Below, in pieces: positions 1 through 5,692 of a stretch of DNA of 5,692 nucleotides. A program made the position numbers and the translations under genes. This DNA comes from Burkholderiaceae bacterium. GTDB taxonomy: Bacteria; Pseudomonadota; Gammaproteobacteria; Burkholderiales; Burkholderiaceae. Numbering within the stretch: position 1 is the stretch's first letter; every line of letters starts with the position of its first letter. The stretch spans positions 1 through 5,692 of the forward strand of contig JAKONS010000248.1 in NCBI GenBank assembly GCA_022701845.1. The letters run 5' to 3'. The notes beneath the pieces were generated by a model. That model was given only the letters and a program-made list of their open reading frames with translations, was not told the origin of the DNA and ran no database searches.

Positions 1-117
1 CTGCAGGGCCAGGACGGCAAGATCGCGGTGCCGCCGCTGGTGGGCGCGCTGCTGAAGAACGAGCAGGACCTGAGCCTGTTCGAGAAGCTGGTGGCGATGA
101 ATGCCCGCAACCGCTGA
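1..117 (+). CDS. MoxR-type AAA+ ATPase, C-terminal end (5' truncated)
   Basis: An open frame from base 1 ends at TGA 115-117 and gives 38 residues. They contain the strings KIAVPPLVGALLKNEQDL and LFEKLVAMNARNR. This matches, from memory, the C-terminal tail of MoxR-family (AAA_5) ATPases encoded beside CoxE-like VWA proteins, in which a PPL-x-GALLKNEQD-x-x-LFE pattern closes the lid domain. The Walker A and B motifs would lie upstream and are not in the window. MoxR ATPases are cytoplasmic remodellers that act with VWA partners to mature or activate other proteins, as CoxD does with CoxE. The VWA gene two positions downstream supports the call. The next gene starts 10 bases after the stop, so the genes are probably cotranscribed. 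The main uncertainty is that only a short tail is visible. Confidence 0.72.
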   Translation: MQGQDGKIAVPPLVGALLKNEQDLSLFEKLVAMNARNR

Positions 118-120
118 AGG
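116..120 (+). promoter_or_regulatory. Shine-Dalgarno of the acetyltransferase gene
   Basis: GAAGG at 116-120 overlaps the stop codon of the preceding gene and lies 7 bases before ATG 128. The in-frame upstream ATG at 101 has no comparable purine tract at the right distance. This favours 128 as the real start and implies translation coupled to termination of the ATPase gene. Confidence 0.6.
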
Positions 121-127
121 CGCGCCG

Positions 128-751
128 ATGGCCGAGCCGTCCGCCTACCCTCCCCTGCAGGTGCCGCTGCCCGCCGTGCGCTTGAGCGGGCCCTTCGCCA
201 CCCTGGAGCCGCTGGCCGCCGGGCACCTGGCCGAGGCGCAGGAGGCGGTGGCCGAGGGCGAGATCTGGCGCCAGTGGACCACCGACATCCCCTCGCCCGA
301 CACGATGCAGGCCGAGATCGCCCGCCGCCTCGACCAGCACGCGGCCGGCCTGATGCTGCCCTTCGCGGTGCGCGACGCCGCCGGCCGCTTCGCCGGCATG
401 ACGTCGCTGATGAACATCGAGGCCGCCCACCGGCGGGTGGAGATCGGCAGCACCTGGTACCGCGCCGACGTGCGCCGCACCGGCCTCAACACCCAGGCCA
501 AGCGGCTGCTGCTGGGCCATGCCTTCGACACGCTGGGCTGCATCGCGGTCGAGTTCCGCACCCATTTCTTCAACCACGCCAGCCGCGCCGCCATCGCCCG
601 GCTGGGTGCCAAGCAGGACGGCGTGCTGCGCAACCACCGGGTGTCGCGCAACGGCACCCTGCGCGACACGGTGGTGTTCAGCATCGTCGAGGCGGAATGG
701 CCGACGGTGCGGGCCCATCTGCAATTCCAGCTGGAGCGGCCGCGCGGCTAG
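128..751 (+). CDS. GNAT family N-acetyltransferase (RimJ/RimL-like)
   Basis: The product is a 207-residue cytoplasmic protein resembling the Acetyltransf_3 branch of GNAT enzymes, which move an acetyl group from acetyl-CoA to an amine, often a protein N-terminus or a small molecule. The N-terminal part has the family phrase VRLSGPFATLEPLAAGHL. The central strand reads VEIGSTWY and is followed by R116-R117-T118-G119-L120-N121-T122, the acetyl-CoA pyrophosphate-binding loop in its usual RTGxNTEAK-like form for this branch. The C-terminal part has FFNHASRAAIARLGA with N149, S152 and G160, the conserved Asn/Ser helix and LG turn. Start 128 is chosen for its Shine-Dalgarno; the alternative ATG at 101 would add nine residues and overlap the ATPase gene. 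The gene sits between the two halves of a MoxR/VWA pair, so its substrate could be linked to that system, but nothing in the sequence identifies the substrate. Confidence 0.9.
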   Translation: MAEPSAYPPLQVPLPAVRLSGPFATLEPLAAGHLAEAQEAVAEGEIWRQWTTDIPSPDTMQAEIARRLDQHAAGLMLPFAVRDAAGRFAGMTSLMNIEAAHRRVEIGSTWYRADVRRTGLNTQAKRLLLGHAFDTLGCIAVEFRTHFFNHASRAAIARLGAKQDGVLRNHRVSRNGTLRDTVVFSIVEAEWPTVRAHLQFQLERPRG

Positions 752-790
752 CGGCTGCCCGACGCCCTCCCCCACGCCGCACCGCCCACC

Positions 791-794
791 GGAG
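791..794 (+). promoter_or_regulatory. Shine-Dalgarno of the VWA gene
   Basis: GGAG at 791-794 stands 7 bases before ATG 802. The same frame is open as far back as 274, inside the acetyltransferase gene, so this site decides the start. The residues encoded before 802 are Arg/Pro/His-rich and look like a shadow of the upstream gene. Confidence 0.65.
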
Positions 795-801
795 CCCTGC
801 C

Positions 802-1998
802 ATGCTGATCGACTTCTTCTTCACCCTGCGCGCCGCCCGGCTGCCGGTGTCGGTCACCGAATACCTGGCCCTGCTCGAAGCTTTGAAGGCCGGCGTGGTG
901 GGGCCCGGTGCCGACGGCAGCGGCGAGGCCGGCAGCATGGAGGATTTCTACCACCTGGCCCGCACGGTGATGGTCAAGGACGAGAAACACTACGACCGCT
1001 TCGACCGCGCCTTCGCCGCCTATTTCCAGGGCGTGGAGCTGCTGGCCGAGGCCCTGCCGAAGCTGCCCGAGGACTGGCTGCGCAAGCTGCTGGAGCGCGA
1101 GCTCACGCCCGAGCAGCGCGCCGCCATCAAGAAGCTCGGCTGGGACGAGCTGATGCAGACCTTGAAGAAGCGCCTGGAGGAGCAGAAGGGCCGCCACGAG
1201 GGCGGCAGCAAGTGGATCGGCACCGGCGGCACCTCGCCCTTCGGCAACGGCGGCCAGAACCCGCAGGGCGTGCGTATCGGCGGCGCCGGCGGCGGCCGCA
1301 GCGCGGTGAAGGTGTGGGAGCAGCGGGCCTACCGCGACTACGACGACACCCAGGAGATCGGCACCCGCAACATCAAGGTCGCGCTGCGCCGGCTGCGGCG
1401 TTTCGCCCGCCAGGGCGCGCCCGACCAGTTCGACCTGGACGGCACCGTTGCCAGCACCGCGGCCAACGCCGGCTGGCTCGACATCCGCATGCGGCCGGAG
1501 CGCCGCAACACCGTCAAGCTGCTGCTGCTGATGGATGTGGGCGGCAGCATGGACGACCATGTGGCGCGGGTCGAGGAGCTGTTCTCGGCGGTGCGCACCG
1601 AGTTCAAGCACCTGGAGTTCTTCTATTTCCACAACTGCGTCTACGACTTCGTCTGGAAGCAGAACAAACGCCGCTTCGCCGAGAAGATCGACACCTGGGA
1701 CCTGATGCGCCGCTACGGCCGCGACTACAAGCTGGTGTTCGTGGGCGACGCCACCATGAGCCCCTACGAGATCCTGCAGCCCGGCGGAAGCGTCGAGTAC
1801 CACAACGAGGAGCCCGGCGCCGAGTGGCTGCAGCGCCTGACCCACACCTTTCCGCACTACGCCTGGATCAATCCGGAGCCGCAGGGCGTGTGGGGCTACC
1901 GCCAAAGCATCGGTCTCGTCCAGCAGATCATGGCGGGACGGATGTACCCTTTGTCACTCAAAGGCCTGGAGGAGGCCATGCGTCTCCTGTCAAAATGA
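802..1998 (+). CDS. VWA domain-containing protein, CoxE-like
   Basis: The product has 398 residues and no signal peptide or membrane segment, so it is probably cytoplasmic. Residues 1-133 are charged and mostly helical (the protein begins MLIDFFFTLRAARLPVSVTE). Residues 134-169 form a Gly-rich linker containing GTGGTSPFGNGGQNPQG and GGAGGGR. The C-terminal part, from about 237, is a VWA_CoxE domain. Its metal-site (MIDAS) loop reads D245-V-G247-G-S249, so the first Ser of the classical DxSxS is Gly. D316 in VFVGDATMS fits the distal MIDAS Asp. W355-I-N-P358 matches the W-L/I-N-P motif of CoxE-like proteins. In Oligotropha, CoxE and the MoxR ATPase CoxD help mature CO dehydrogenase; no CO dehydrogenase genes are visible here, so that specific role should not be assumed. 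The natural partner is the ATPase whose tail lies at 1-117. The gene starts 50 bases after the acetyltransferase stop. Confidence 0.92.
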   Translation: MLIDFFFTLRAARLPVSVTEYLALLEALKAGVVGPGADGSGEAGSMEDFYHLARTVMVKDEKHYDRFDRAFAAYFQGVELLAEALPKLPEDWLRKLLERELTPEQRAAIKKLGWDELMQTLKKRLEEQKGRHEGGSKWIGTGGTSPFGNGGQNPQGVRIGGAGGGRSAVKVWEQRAYRDYDDTQEIGTRNIKVALRRLRRFARQGAPDQFDLDGTVASTAANAGWLDIRMRPERRNTVKLLLLMDVGGSMDDHVARVEELFSAVRTEFKHLEFFYFHNCVYDFVWKQNKRRFAEKIDTWDLMRRYGRDYKLVFVGDATMSPYEILQPGGSVEYHNEEPGAEWLQRLTHTFPHYAWINPEPQGVWGYRQSIGLVQQIMAGRMYPLSLKGLEEAMRLLSK

Positions 1999-2002
1999 CC
2001 CG

Positions 2003-4009
2003 ATGACCGGGCGCCTGCACACCTCCTCCTTCCGACGACGACTCCCTCTTCGTTCCCTGACCACGCCGGCTCCGTCGCCGGCGTTTTTACGACCGGGGTC
2101 GTGGTCGGTGTGCTGCGCGGCGCTGCTGCTGACCGGCTGCAGCCTGATGCCCGGCAAGAAGGACGCGCAGCAGCAAGGGTCCGCGGGCGACACCGGCAAC
2201 CGGGTGCTGAGCAGCGGCGAGGCCGCCGAGATGGCCGCCGCCAACGACAGGAAGCCTGCCGGCAGCGCCCCCCGCGAGGCCTTCACCCTGGCGGTGCAGG
2301 CGCCCAAGGACATCCGCGAATACCTCGAACTGCACCTCGAACTGCAGCGCTACCGGCAGCTCGACGACCTGGACGCGATGGAGCTGTCGCGCCTGCTCGG
2401 CGCGGCCGAGGCGAACGTGCGCGACCTGCTCGGCACGCTCGGCTATTTCGCGCCGCGCATCACCGTCCAGCTCAACGAGACCCCGGCCAGCGCCCGCGCG
2501 CCGCGCGAGGTGGCGGTGGCGGTCGATCCCGGCACCCAGACCCGCATCGACGACGTGAACATCGGCTTCGCCGGCGCCATCGCCGACCTGCCGGCCGCCG
2601 CCGACCAGCGCCGCGACGTCACCTCCAGCTGGGGCCTGCGCCCCGGCCAGGGCTTCACCCAGGACGGCTGGGACGGCGCCAAGACCGGCGGCCTGCGGCG
2701 CATCACCGCCAAGCGCTTTCCCACCGCCAGCGTGTCGGCCAGCCGGGCCGACGTCGATGCCGACACCAGCAAGGCCAAGCTCTCGGTCACCTACGACTCC
2801 GGCCCCGCCTACCGCTTCGGCCCGATCGAGGTACGCGGCGCCGAGCGCTATCCGCCCGAGATCGCGCAGCGGCTGTCGCTGCTGCCGGTGGGCGCCGAAT
2901 ACGACCAGGCCGCCCTGCTGGCCGCGCAGCAGCGCCTGGCCGGCACCGGCTACTACGACTCGGTGTTCCTCACCCTCGACACCGAGGCCGGCACGCCCGA
3001 GGCCGCGCCGGTCATCGCCCAGGTGCGCGACGCCAAGCTGCAGAAGGTGGTGTTCGGCGTCGGCGTCAGCACCGACAGCGGGCCGCGCCTGTCGGTCGAC
3101 CACATCCACAACCAGCTGCCGCTGATCGGCTGGCGCGCGGTGTCGCGGGTGTCGGTCGACCAGAAGACCAAGCTGATCAACAGCGAGCAGACCTCGCTGC
3201 CCGACGAGAACCTGTGGCGCTGGGTGACCTCCGAGCGGCTGCAGCGCGAGCTCACCGGCAGCTACGAGGTCAACTCCGGCCGGCTGCGCGGCGGCCGCGC
3301 CAAGAGCACCGACCACATCGACCGCGGCTACTACCTGCAGTACGACTACGCCACCACCAGCGGCGGCATCGACGCGCCGGCCTCCGCCTCGGCGCTGAGC
3401 GTGCCCTGGAACTGGACCGGCCGCTATTTCGACAACCCGCTGGCCCCCAGCCGCGGCTACGGCGTGGCGGTGGAAGCCGGCCCCGGCGTCACCCTGCTCG
3501 GCGAGCGCGCGCCGTTCTTCCGCACCTATGCGCGCGGCCTGGCCTTCCTGCCCTTCGGCACCGTCACGCCCGACGGCGGCGGCGAGGCCCGGCGCGGGCG
3601 GCTGCAGTTCCGCGGCGAGGTCGGCGCGGTCAACGTGCGCGACAACGCCTCGGTGCCGGCCACCCTGCTGTTCCTCACCGGCGGCGACGCCACGGTGCGC
3701 GGCTACAGCTACCGCCAGATCGGCGCGCGCACCGTCAACGGCCAGATCTACGCCGGCAAGTTCCTCGGCGCGGCCAGCGTCGAGTGGCAGCGGCCCTTCG
3801 TCTGGAAGGGCGAGATGACCGAATTCGAGAGCGCGCTGTTCGTCGATGCCGGTGCCGTCTCCGACGAGCCGGGCGAACTCAGCCCCAAGGTGGGCGTGGG
3901 TGCCGGCGTGCGCTGGCGCAGCCCGGTCGGGCCGCTGCAGGCCGACCTGGCCTACGGCGTCGATCCGAAAAAATTCCGGCTGCACCTGCGGCTGGGTTTC
4001 ACTTTCTGA
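2003..4009 (+). CDS. tamA: TamA, outer-membrane Omp85-family TAM subunit
   Basis: The frame encodes up to 668 residues (E. coli TamA has 577). In order: a possible signal sequence ending in lipobox L43-T-G-C46; a low-complexity tether at 47-93; three POTRA-like domains at about 94-158, 165-265 and 270-343 (YRFGPIEVRGAERYP opens the third); and a 16-strand-type barrel from about 349. The Omp85 signature V565-R-G-Y568 follows FLTGGDAT, as in the TamA/BamA inner-barrel loop. The end is typical: VGAGVRWRSPVGPLQADLAYG and then a terminal strand finishing in Phe668, the barrel-insertion signal. TamA works with TamB in outer-membrane biogenesis. tamB follows after 60 bases in the same frame. The 5' end is uncertain: ATG 2003 lies 4 bases after the VWA stop, lacks a Shine-Dalgarno, and codons 11-30 include four CGA, a TTA and an intrinsic terminator. 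The only other standard in-frame start before the lipobox is GTG 2108, which leaves just 10 residues before Cys46. The family call is secure; the start is not. Confidence 0.93.
   Translation: MTGRLHTSSFRRRLPLRSLTTPAPSPAFLRPGSWSVCCAALLLTGCSLMPGKKDAQQQGSAGDTGNRVLSSGEAAEMAAANDRKPAGSAPREAFTLAVQAPKDIREYLELHLELQRYRQLDDLDAMELSRLLGAAEANVRDLLGTLGYFAPRITVQLNETPASARAPREVAVAVDPGTQTRIDDVNIGFAGAIADLPAAADQRRDVTSSWGLRPGQGFTQDGWDGAKTGGLRRITAKRFPTASVSASRADVDADTSKAKLSVTYDSGPAYRFGPIEVRGAERYPPEIAQRLSLLPVGAEYDQAALLAAQQRLAGTGYYDSVFLTLDTEAGTPEAAPVIAQVRDAKLQKVVFGVGVSTDSGPRLSVDHIHNQLPLIGWRAVSRVSVDQKTKLINSEQTSLPDENLWRWVTSERLQRELTGSYEVNSGRLRGGRAKSTDHIDRGYYLQYDYATTSGGIDAPASASALSVPWNWTGRYFDNPLAPSRGYGVAVEAGPGVTLLGERAPFFRTYARGLAFLPFGTVTPDGGGEARRGRLQFRGEVGAVNVRDNASVPATLLFLTGGDATVRGYSYRQIGARTVNGQIYAGKFLGAASVEWQRPFVWKGEMTEFESALFVDAGAVSDEPGELSPKVGVGAGVRWRSPVGPLQADLAYGVDPKKFRLHLRLGFTF
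2018..2062 (+). other. C-rich, G-poor leader before tamA (possible Rho-binding stretch)
   Basis: These 45 bases hold 23 C and only 5 G, unlike the G/C-balanced genes around them. If translated in the tamA frame they contain three consecutive CGA codons (2033-2041), plus CCT, CTT and CGT, which are rare elsewhere in the window. The stretch looks non-coding or leader-like, is probably unstructured as RNA, and leads straight into the terminator hairpin. A role as a Rho-loading (rut-like) site is only an inference from composition. Confidence 0.35.
2063..2088 (+). terminator. Intrinsic terminator at the VWA/tamA junction
   Basis: A perfect 8-bp stem, ACGCCGGC (2063-2070) with GCCGGCGT (2077-2084), closes a 6-base loop TCCGTC. 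The 3' arm runs directly into five T residues (2084-2088). No matching A-tract lies on the 5' side, so it should work only on the + strand. It sits 64 bases past the VWA stop, a normal place to end the upstream operon. It also lies inside the longest tamA frame at codons 21-29. It may therefore be an ordinary terminator in front of a wrongly extended gene, or an attenuator. Function has to be shown by transcript data. Confidence 0.7.
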
Positions 4010-4025
4010 TCCACCGATCCTCGAC

Positions 4026-4047
4026 TTCCGACCTTCCGACTTCCGAC
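4026..4047 (+). repeat. Triple TTCCGAC repeat in the tamA-tamB gap
   Basis: TTCCGAC occurs at 4026-4032, 4034-4040 and 4041-4047, with one spare C between the first two copies. The decayed units TCCCCCG and AATCCCC follow at 4048-4061. A further exact copy lies at 2030-2036 before the tamA terminator, and both sites share the 9-mer CCTTCCGAC (2028-2036 and 4032-4040). The whole gap 4010-4069 has 31 C and 8 G and no Shine-Dalgarno. It resembles a small degenerate heptamer array; its function is unknown. Confidence 0.6.
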
Positions 4048-4069
4048 TCCCCCGAATCCCCGACACCGC

Positions 4070-5692
4070 ATGGCCGACCACGAGACCGCTCCCACCGCCC
4101 CTCCCGCCCCGCCCAAACGCAGGGTGCTGCGCTGGGTCGTCGGCGTGCTCCTGGCGCTGGTGGCACTGATGGTCGCCATCGTGGCCGCCGGCTGGATCTG
4201 GGCCGGCGGCAACCAGTCGCTGGCCTTCGCGCTGGACCGCGCCGCGCGCTACCTGCCGGCCGGCCAGACGCTGGAGACCCGCGACGTCACCGGCTCGCTG
4301 CGCAGCGGCGGGCATATCGGCTCGCTGCGCTGGAAGAGCCCCTCCCTGTCGGTCGAGGTCCAGGACGCCACCATCGGCTGGCAGCTGGCGCCGCTGCTGC
4401 ACCGCAAGGTGTCGCTGGGCGAGGTGCATGCGCGCAACGTGGTGATCGAGCGCACCGGCCCGCCGGACGAGTCGCCGACCGAGCCGCTGCAGGAGCTGGT
4501 GCTGCCGGTCGACATCGACCTGCCGTTCCAGGTCGACGCCATCCGCTGGGCCGGCCCGCCCGAACTGCTGGTGCAGAACCTGGCCGGCCGCTTCCGCTAC
4601 GAGGACGGCACCCACAAAATCGAGATCGCCGGTGTCGACGTGGCCGAGGGCCACTACGCGCTCGACGCCACCCTGCAGGGCGCTGCGCCGATGGCGCTCG
4701 AAGCCCTGGCGCGCGGCCGGGTGCAGGCGCCGGTGCCCGAGGGCATCGCCCCGCTGACGGTGGGCGCGGGCGTGTACGCCAAGGGCACGCTGTCGGGCAC
4801 CGCCGCCCGCCTGCGGGTGGCCGGCGCACTGCGGCCGGCCGACGACGGCGTGACCCTGCGCGCCGACGTCACCGCCGATGTCGCCCCCTGGCTGCCGCAG
4901 CCGCTGCTGGCCGCCCATGCCGTCCTGCAGGATGTCGACCTGGCGCGCCTGGTGCCGCAGGCCCCGGCCACGATGCTCGGCGGCACGGTCGATGCCGGGC
5001 CGGAAGGCGACGGCTGGAAGGTGAAGGCCGCCCTGCGCAACGCGGTGCCGGGGCCGTACGACAAGGGCCGGCTGCCGGTCGAGCAGGCCGACCTGCAGGC
5101 GGCGATGTCGGCCGACGGCGCCTGGACCATTTCGCAGGCGGTGGTGCGGGCGGGTGGCGGGCAGATCAGCGCCGAGGGGCGCTATGGGCCGCCGCCTGCG
5201 GCAGCTACCGCTGCCGCGGCCACCAGCACTGCCAAACCCACCACCAATGCGGCCGTGGGCGCCACGCCCGGCATCGGTGCCGGCCCCGCCACGCCCGCCA
5301 CCGCCGCACCGGCGCCCGCGGCCGCACCCGCGCCGTGGCAGGTGGTGGCCACCCTGGCCGGCATCCAGCCGGGCCTGCTGCACACCCAGCTCGCCGGCCC
5401 GGTGCTGTCGGGCAAGGCCACCGCTTCGCAGCAAGGCGAGGCGCTCGATTTCGACCTGGCGATCACCGCCGCCGGCACCGCGCCGCGCCGCGGCCCGGCC
5501 AGCGCCCTGCAGACGCTGGGCCTGCAGTCGGTCTCCGCCCTCGGCCGCTGGTCGAACGGCACGCTCGACCTGCGCAAGTTCCAGCTGCGCGCCGCCGACG
5601 CCACCGCCGACGGCGTGGCCCAGGTGCGCCCGGCCGACAAATCCGGCAAGGGCACCGTCACCGCCTCGCTGCCGGGCGCCAAGCTCGATGTC
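4070..5692 (+). CDS. tamB: TamB, inner-membrane-anchored TAM subunit (3' truncated)
   Basis: The frame is open from ATG 4070 to the window edge (541 codons, no stop), so this is the N-terminal part of a protein that normally exceeds 1,200 residues. Residues 1-15 are a cytoplasmic Ala/Pro-rich tail, K16-R17-R18 and R21 are the positive-inside anchor, and residues 22-44 form one transmembrane helix (WVVGVLLALVALMVAIVAAG and onward). The periplasmic part starts with the TamB-like GSLRSGGHIGSLRWKSPSLS at about 77-96. It continues as repetitive beta-strand segments that would build the long hydrophobic groove proposed to carry phospholipids between membranes. The diagnostic C-terminal TamB (DUF490) domain lies outside the window. 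An Ala/Pro/Thr-rich stretch interrupts residues 374-422. No Shine-Dalgarno precedes 4070, and there is no other in-frame start between the tamA stop and this ATG. GTG 4124 is an alternative but would remove most of the positive anchor. Position directly after tamA supports the call. Confidence 0.88.
   Translation, partial: MADHETAPTAPPAPPKRRVLRWVVGVLLALVALMVAIVAAGWIWAGGNQSLAFALDRAARYLPAGQTLETRDVTGSLRSGGHIGSLRWKSPSLSVEVQDATIGWQLAPLLHRKVSLGEVHARNVVIERTGPPDESPTEPLQELVLPVDIDLPFQVDAIRWAGPPELLVQNLAGRFRYEDGTHKIEIAGVDVAEGHYALDATLQGAAPMALEALARGRVQAPVPEGIAPLTVGAGVYAKGTLSGTAARLRVAGALRPADDGVTLRADVTADVAPWLPQPLLAAHAVLQDVDLARLVPQAPATMLGGTVDAGPEGDGWKVKAALRNAVPGPYDKGRLPVEQADLQAAMSADGAWTISQAVVRAGGGQISAEGRYGPPPAAATAAAATSTAKPTTNAAVGATPGIGAGPATPATAAPAPAAAPAPWQVVATLAGIQPGLLHTQLAGPVLSGKATASQQGEALDFDLAITAAGTAPRRGPASALQTLGLQSVSALGRWSNGTLDLRKFQLRAADATADGVAQVRPADKSGKGTVTASLPGAKLDV
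5189..5335 (+). other. Ala/Pro/Thr-rich low-complexity segment inside tamB
   Basis: Residues 374-422 of the tamB product are almost only Ala, Pro, Thr and Gly (for example PPPAAATAAAATSTAK and PAPAAAPAP). They lie between beta-type sequence ending GQISAEGRYG and resuming WQVVATLAG. The codons vary (GCA, GCG, GCC, ACT, ACC), so this is not a simple DNA microsatellite. It probably forms a flexible loop or linker protruding from the beta groove. Confidence 0.7.

Noticed and set aside
101..127. Upstream ATG 101 as start of the acetyltransferase
   Set aside because: It would overlap the ATPase gene by 17 bases and lacks a Shine-Dalgarno, whereas ATG 128 has GAAGG at 7-base spacing. It cannot be fully excluded.
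748..1905. A 385-codon minus-strand frame opposite the VWA gene
   Set aside because: Low-complexity Leu/Val/Ala/Gly composition and full overlap with a clear VWA gene; a complementary-frame artefact.
1951..1996. TTGTCA (1951-1956) and CAAAAT (1991-1996) as a promoter for tamA
   Set aside because: The two boxes are 34 bases apart, and nothing like TATAAT lies 16-19 bases after TTGTCA.
519..2006. A 495-codon + strand frame across the acetyltransferase and VWA genes
   Set aside because: Arg/Ala/Gly/Pro-rich shadow crossing two real genes out of frame, with no domain or ribosome site.
3967..3976. GAAAAAATTC in the 3' end of tamA as a slippage or regulatory site
   Set aside because: It is a single short A-run encoding conserved-looking Pro-Lys-Lys-Phe near the last barrel strands; the frame continues normally to the expected C-terminus.
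4007..4072. Stop-codon read-through joining tamA to tamB, since both share a frame and the gap has no further stop
   Set aside because: A 60-base stop-free gap is common at this GC content. TamA ends normally in a terminal Phe barrel strand, which an extension would spoil, and no read-through signal is visible.
2087..5434. A 1,115-codon open frame on the minus strand across tamA and tamB
   Set aside because: Its residues are mostly Gly, Ala, Arg, Gln, His and Val with no recognisable domain. It spans two well-supported + strand genes. Long antisense frames without stops are expected in DNA this GC-rich with G/C third positions.

Overview
The window is very GC-rich, with C or G at almost every third codon position. 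Its genes read as a betaproteobacterium of the order Burkholderiales; this placement rests on remembered protein styles and gene order, not on a search. All five coding regions lie on the + strand and are closely packed. Both end genes run off the window: the first is cut at its 5' end and the last at its 3' end.

Left part (1-1998): the last 38 residues of a protein that looks like a MoxR-type AAA+ ATPase, then a GNAT-family acetyltransferase (128-751), then a CoxE-type von Willebrand factor A (VWA) protein (802-1998). MoxR ATPases and CoxE-like VWA proteins commonly work as a pair, the ATPase remodelling or activating a target that the VWA protein helps recruit. Here an acetyltransferase sits between the two partners. 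The target is not visible.

Right part (2003-5692): tamA (outer-membrane Omp85-family barrel with POTRA domains) followed by the first 541 codons of tamB (inner-membrane-anchored, periplasm-spanning protein). Together they would form the TAM complex, which links inner and outer membrane and is implicated in outer-membrane protein insertion and phospholipid transport. The tamB reading frame is open to the window edge with no stop.

The most interesting place is the junction between the two parts (about 1999-2140). The longest tamA frame starts 4 bases after the VWA stop without a Shine-Dalgarno. It then passes through a C-rich, rare-codon stretch and a textbook intrinsic terminator (2063-2088) before reaching a lipobox. 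Either the tamA start is wrong and 1999-2100 is intergenic, or tamA has an in-gene attenuator. The lipobox (Cys46 of the long form) followed by a low-complexity tether suggests a lipid-anchored TamA, as in Bacteroidetes TamL. The tamA-tamB gap is also C-rich and G-poor and carries three copies of TTCCGAC, one copy of which also lies upstream of the terminator. I found no RNA gene, mobile element or CRISPR array, and no wholly new system; the remaining regions look ordinary.
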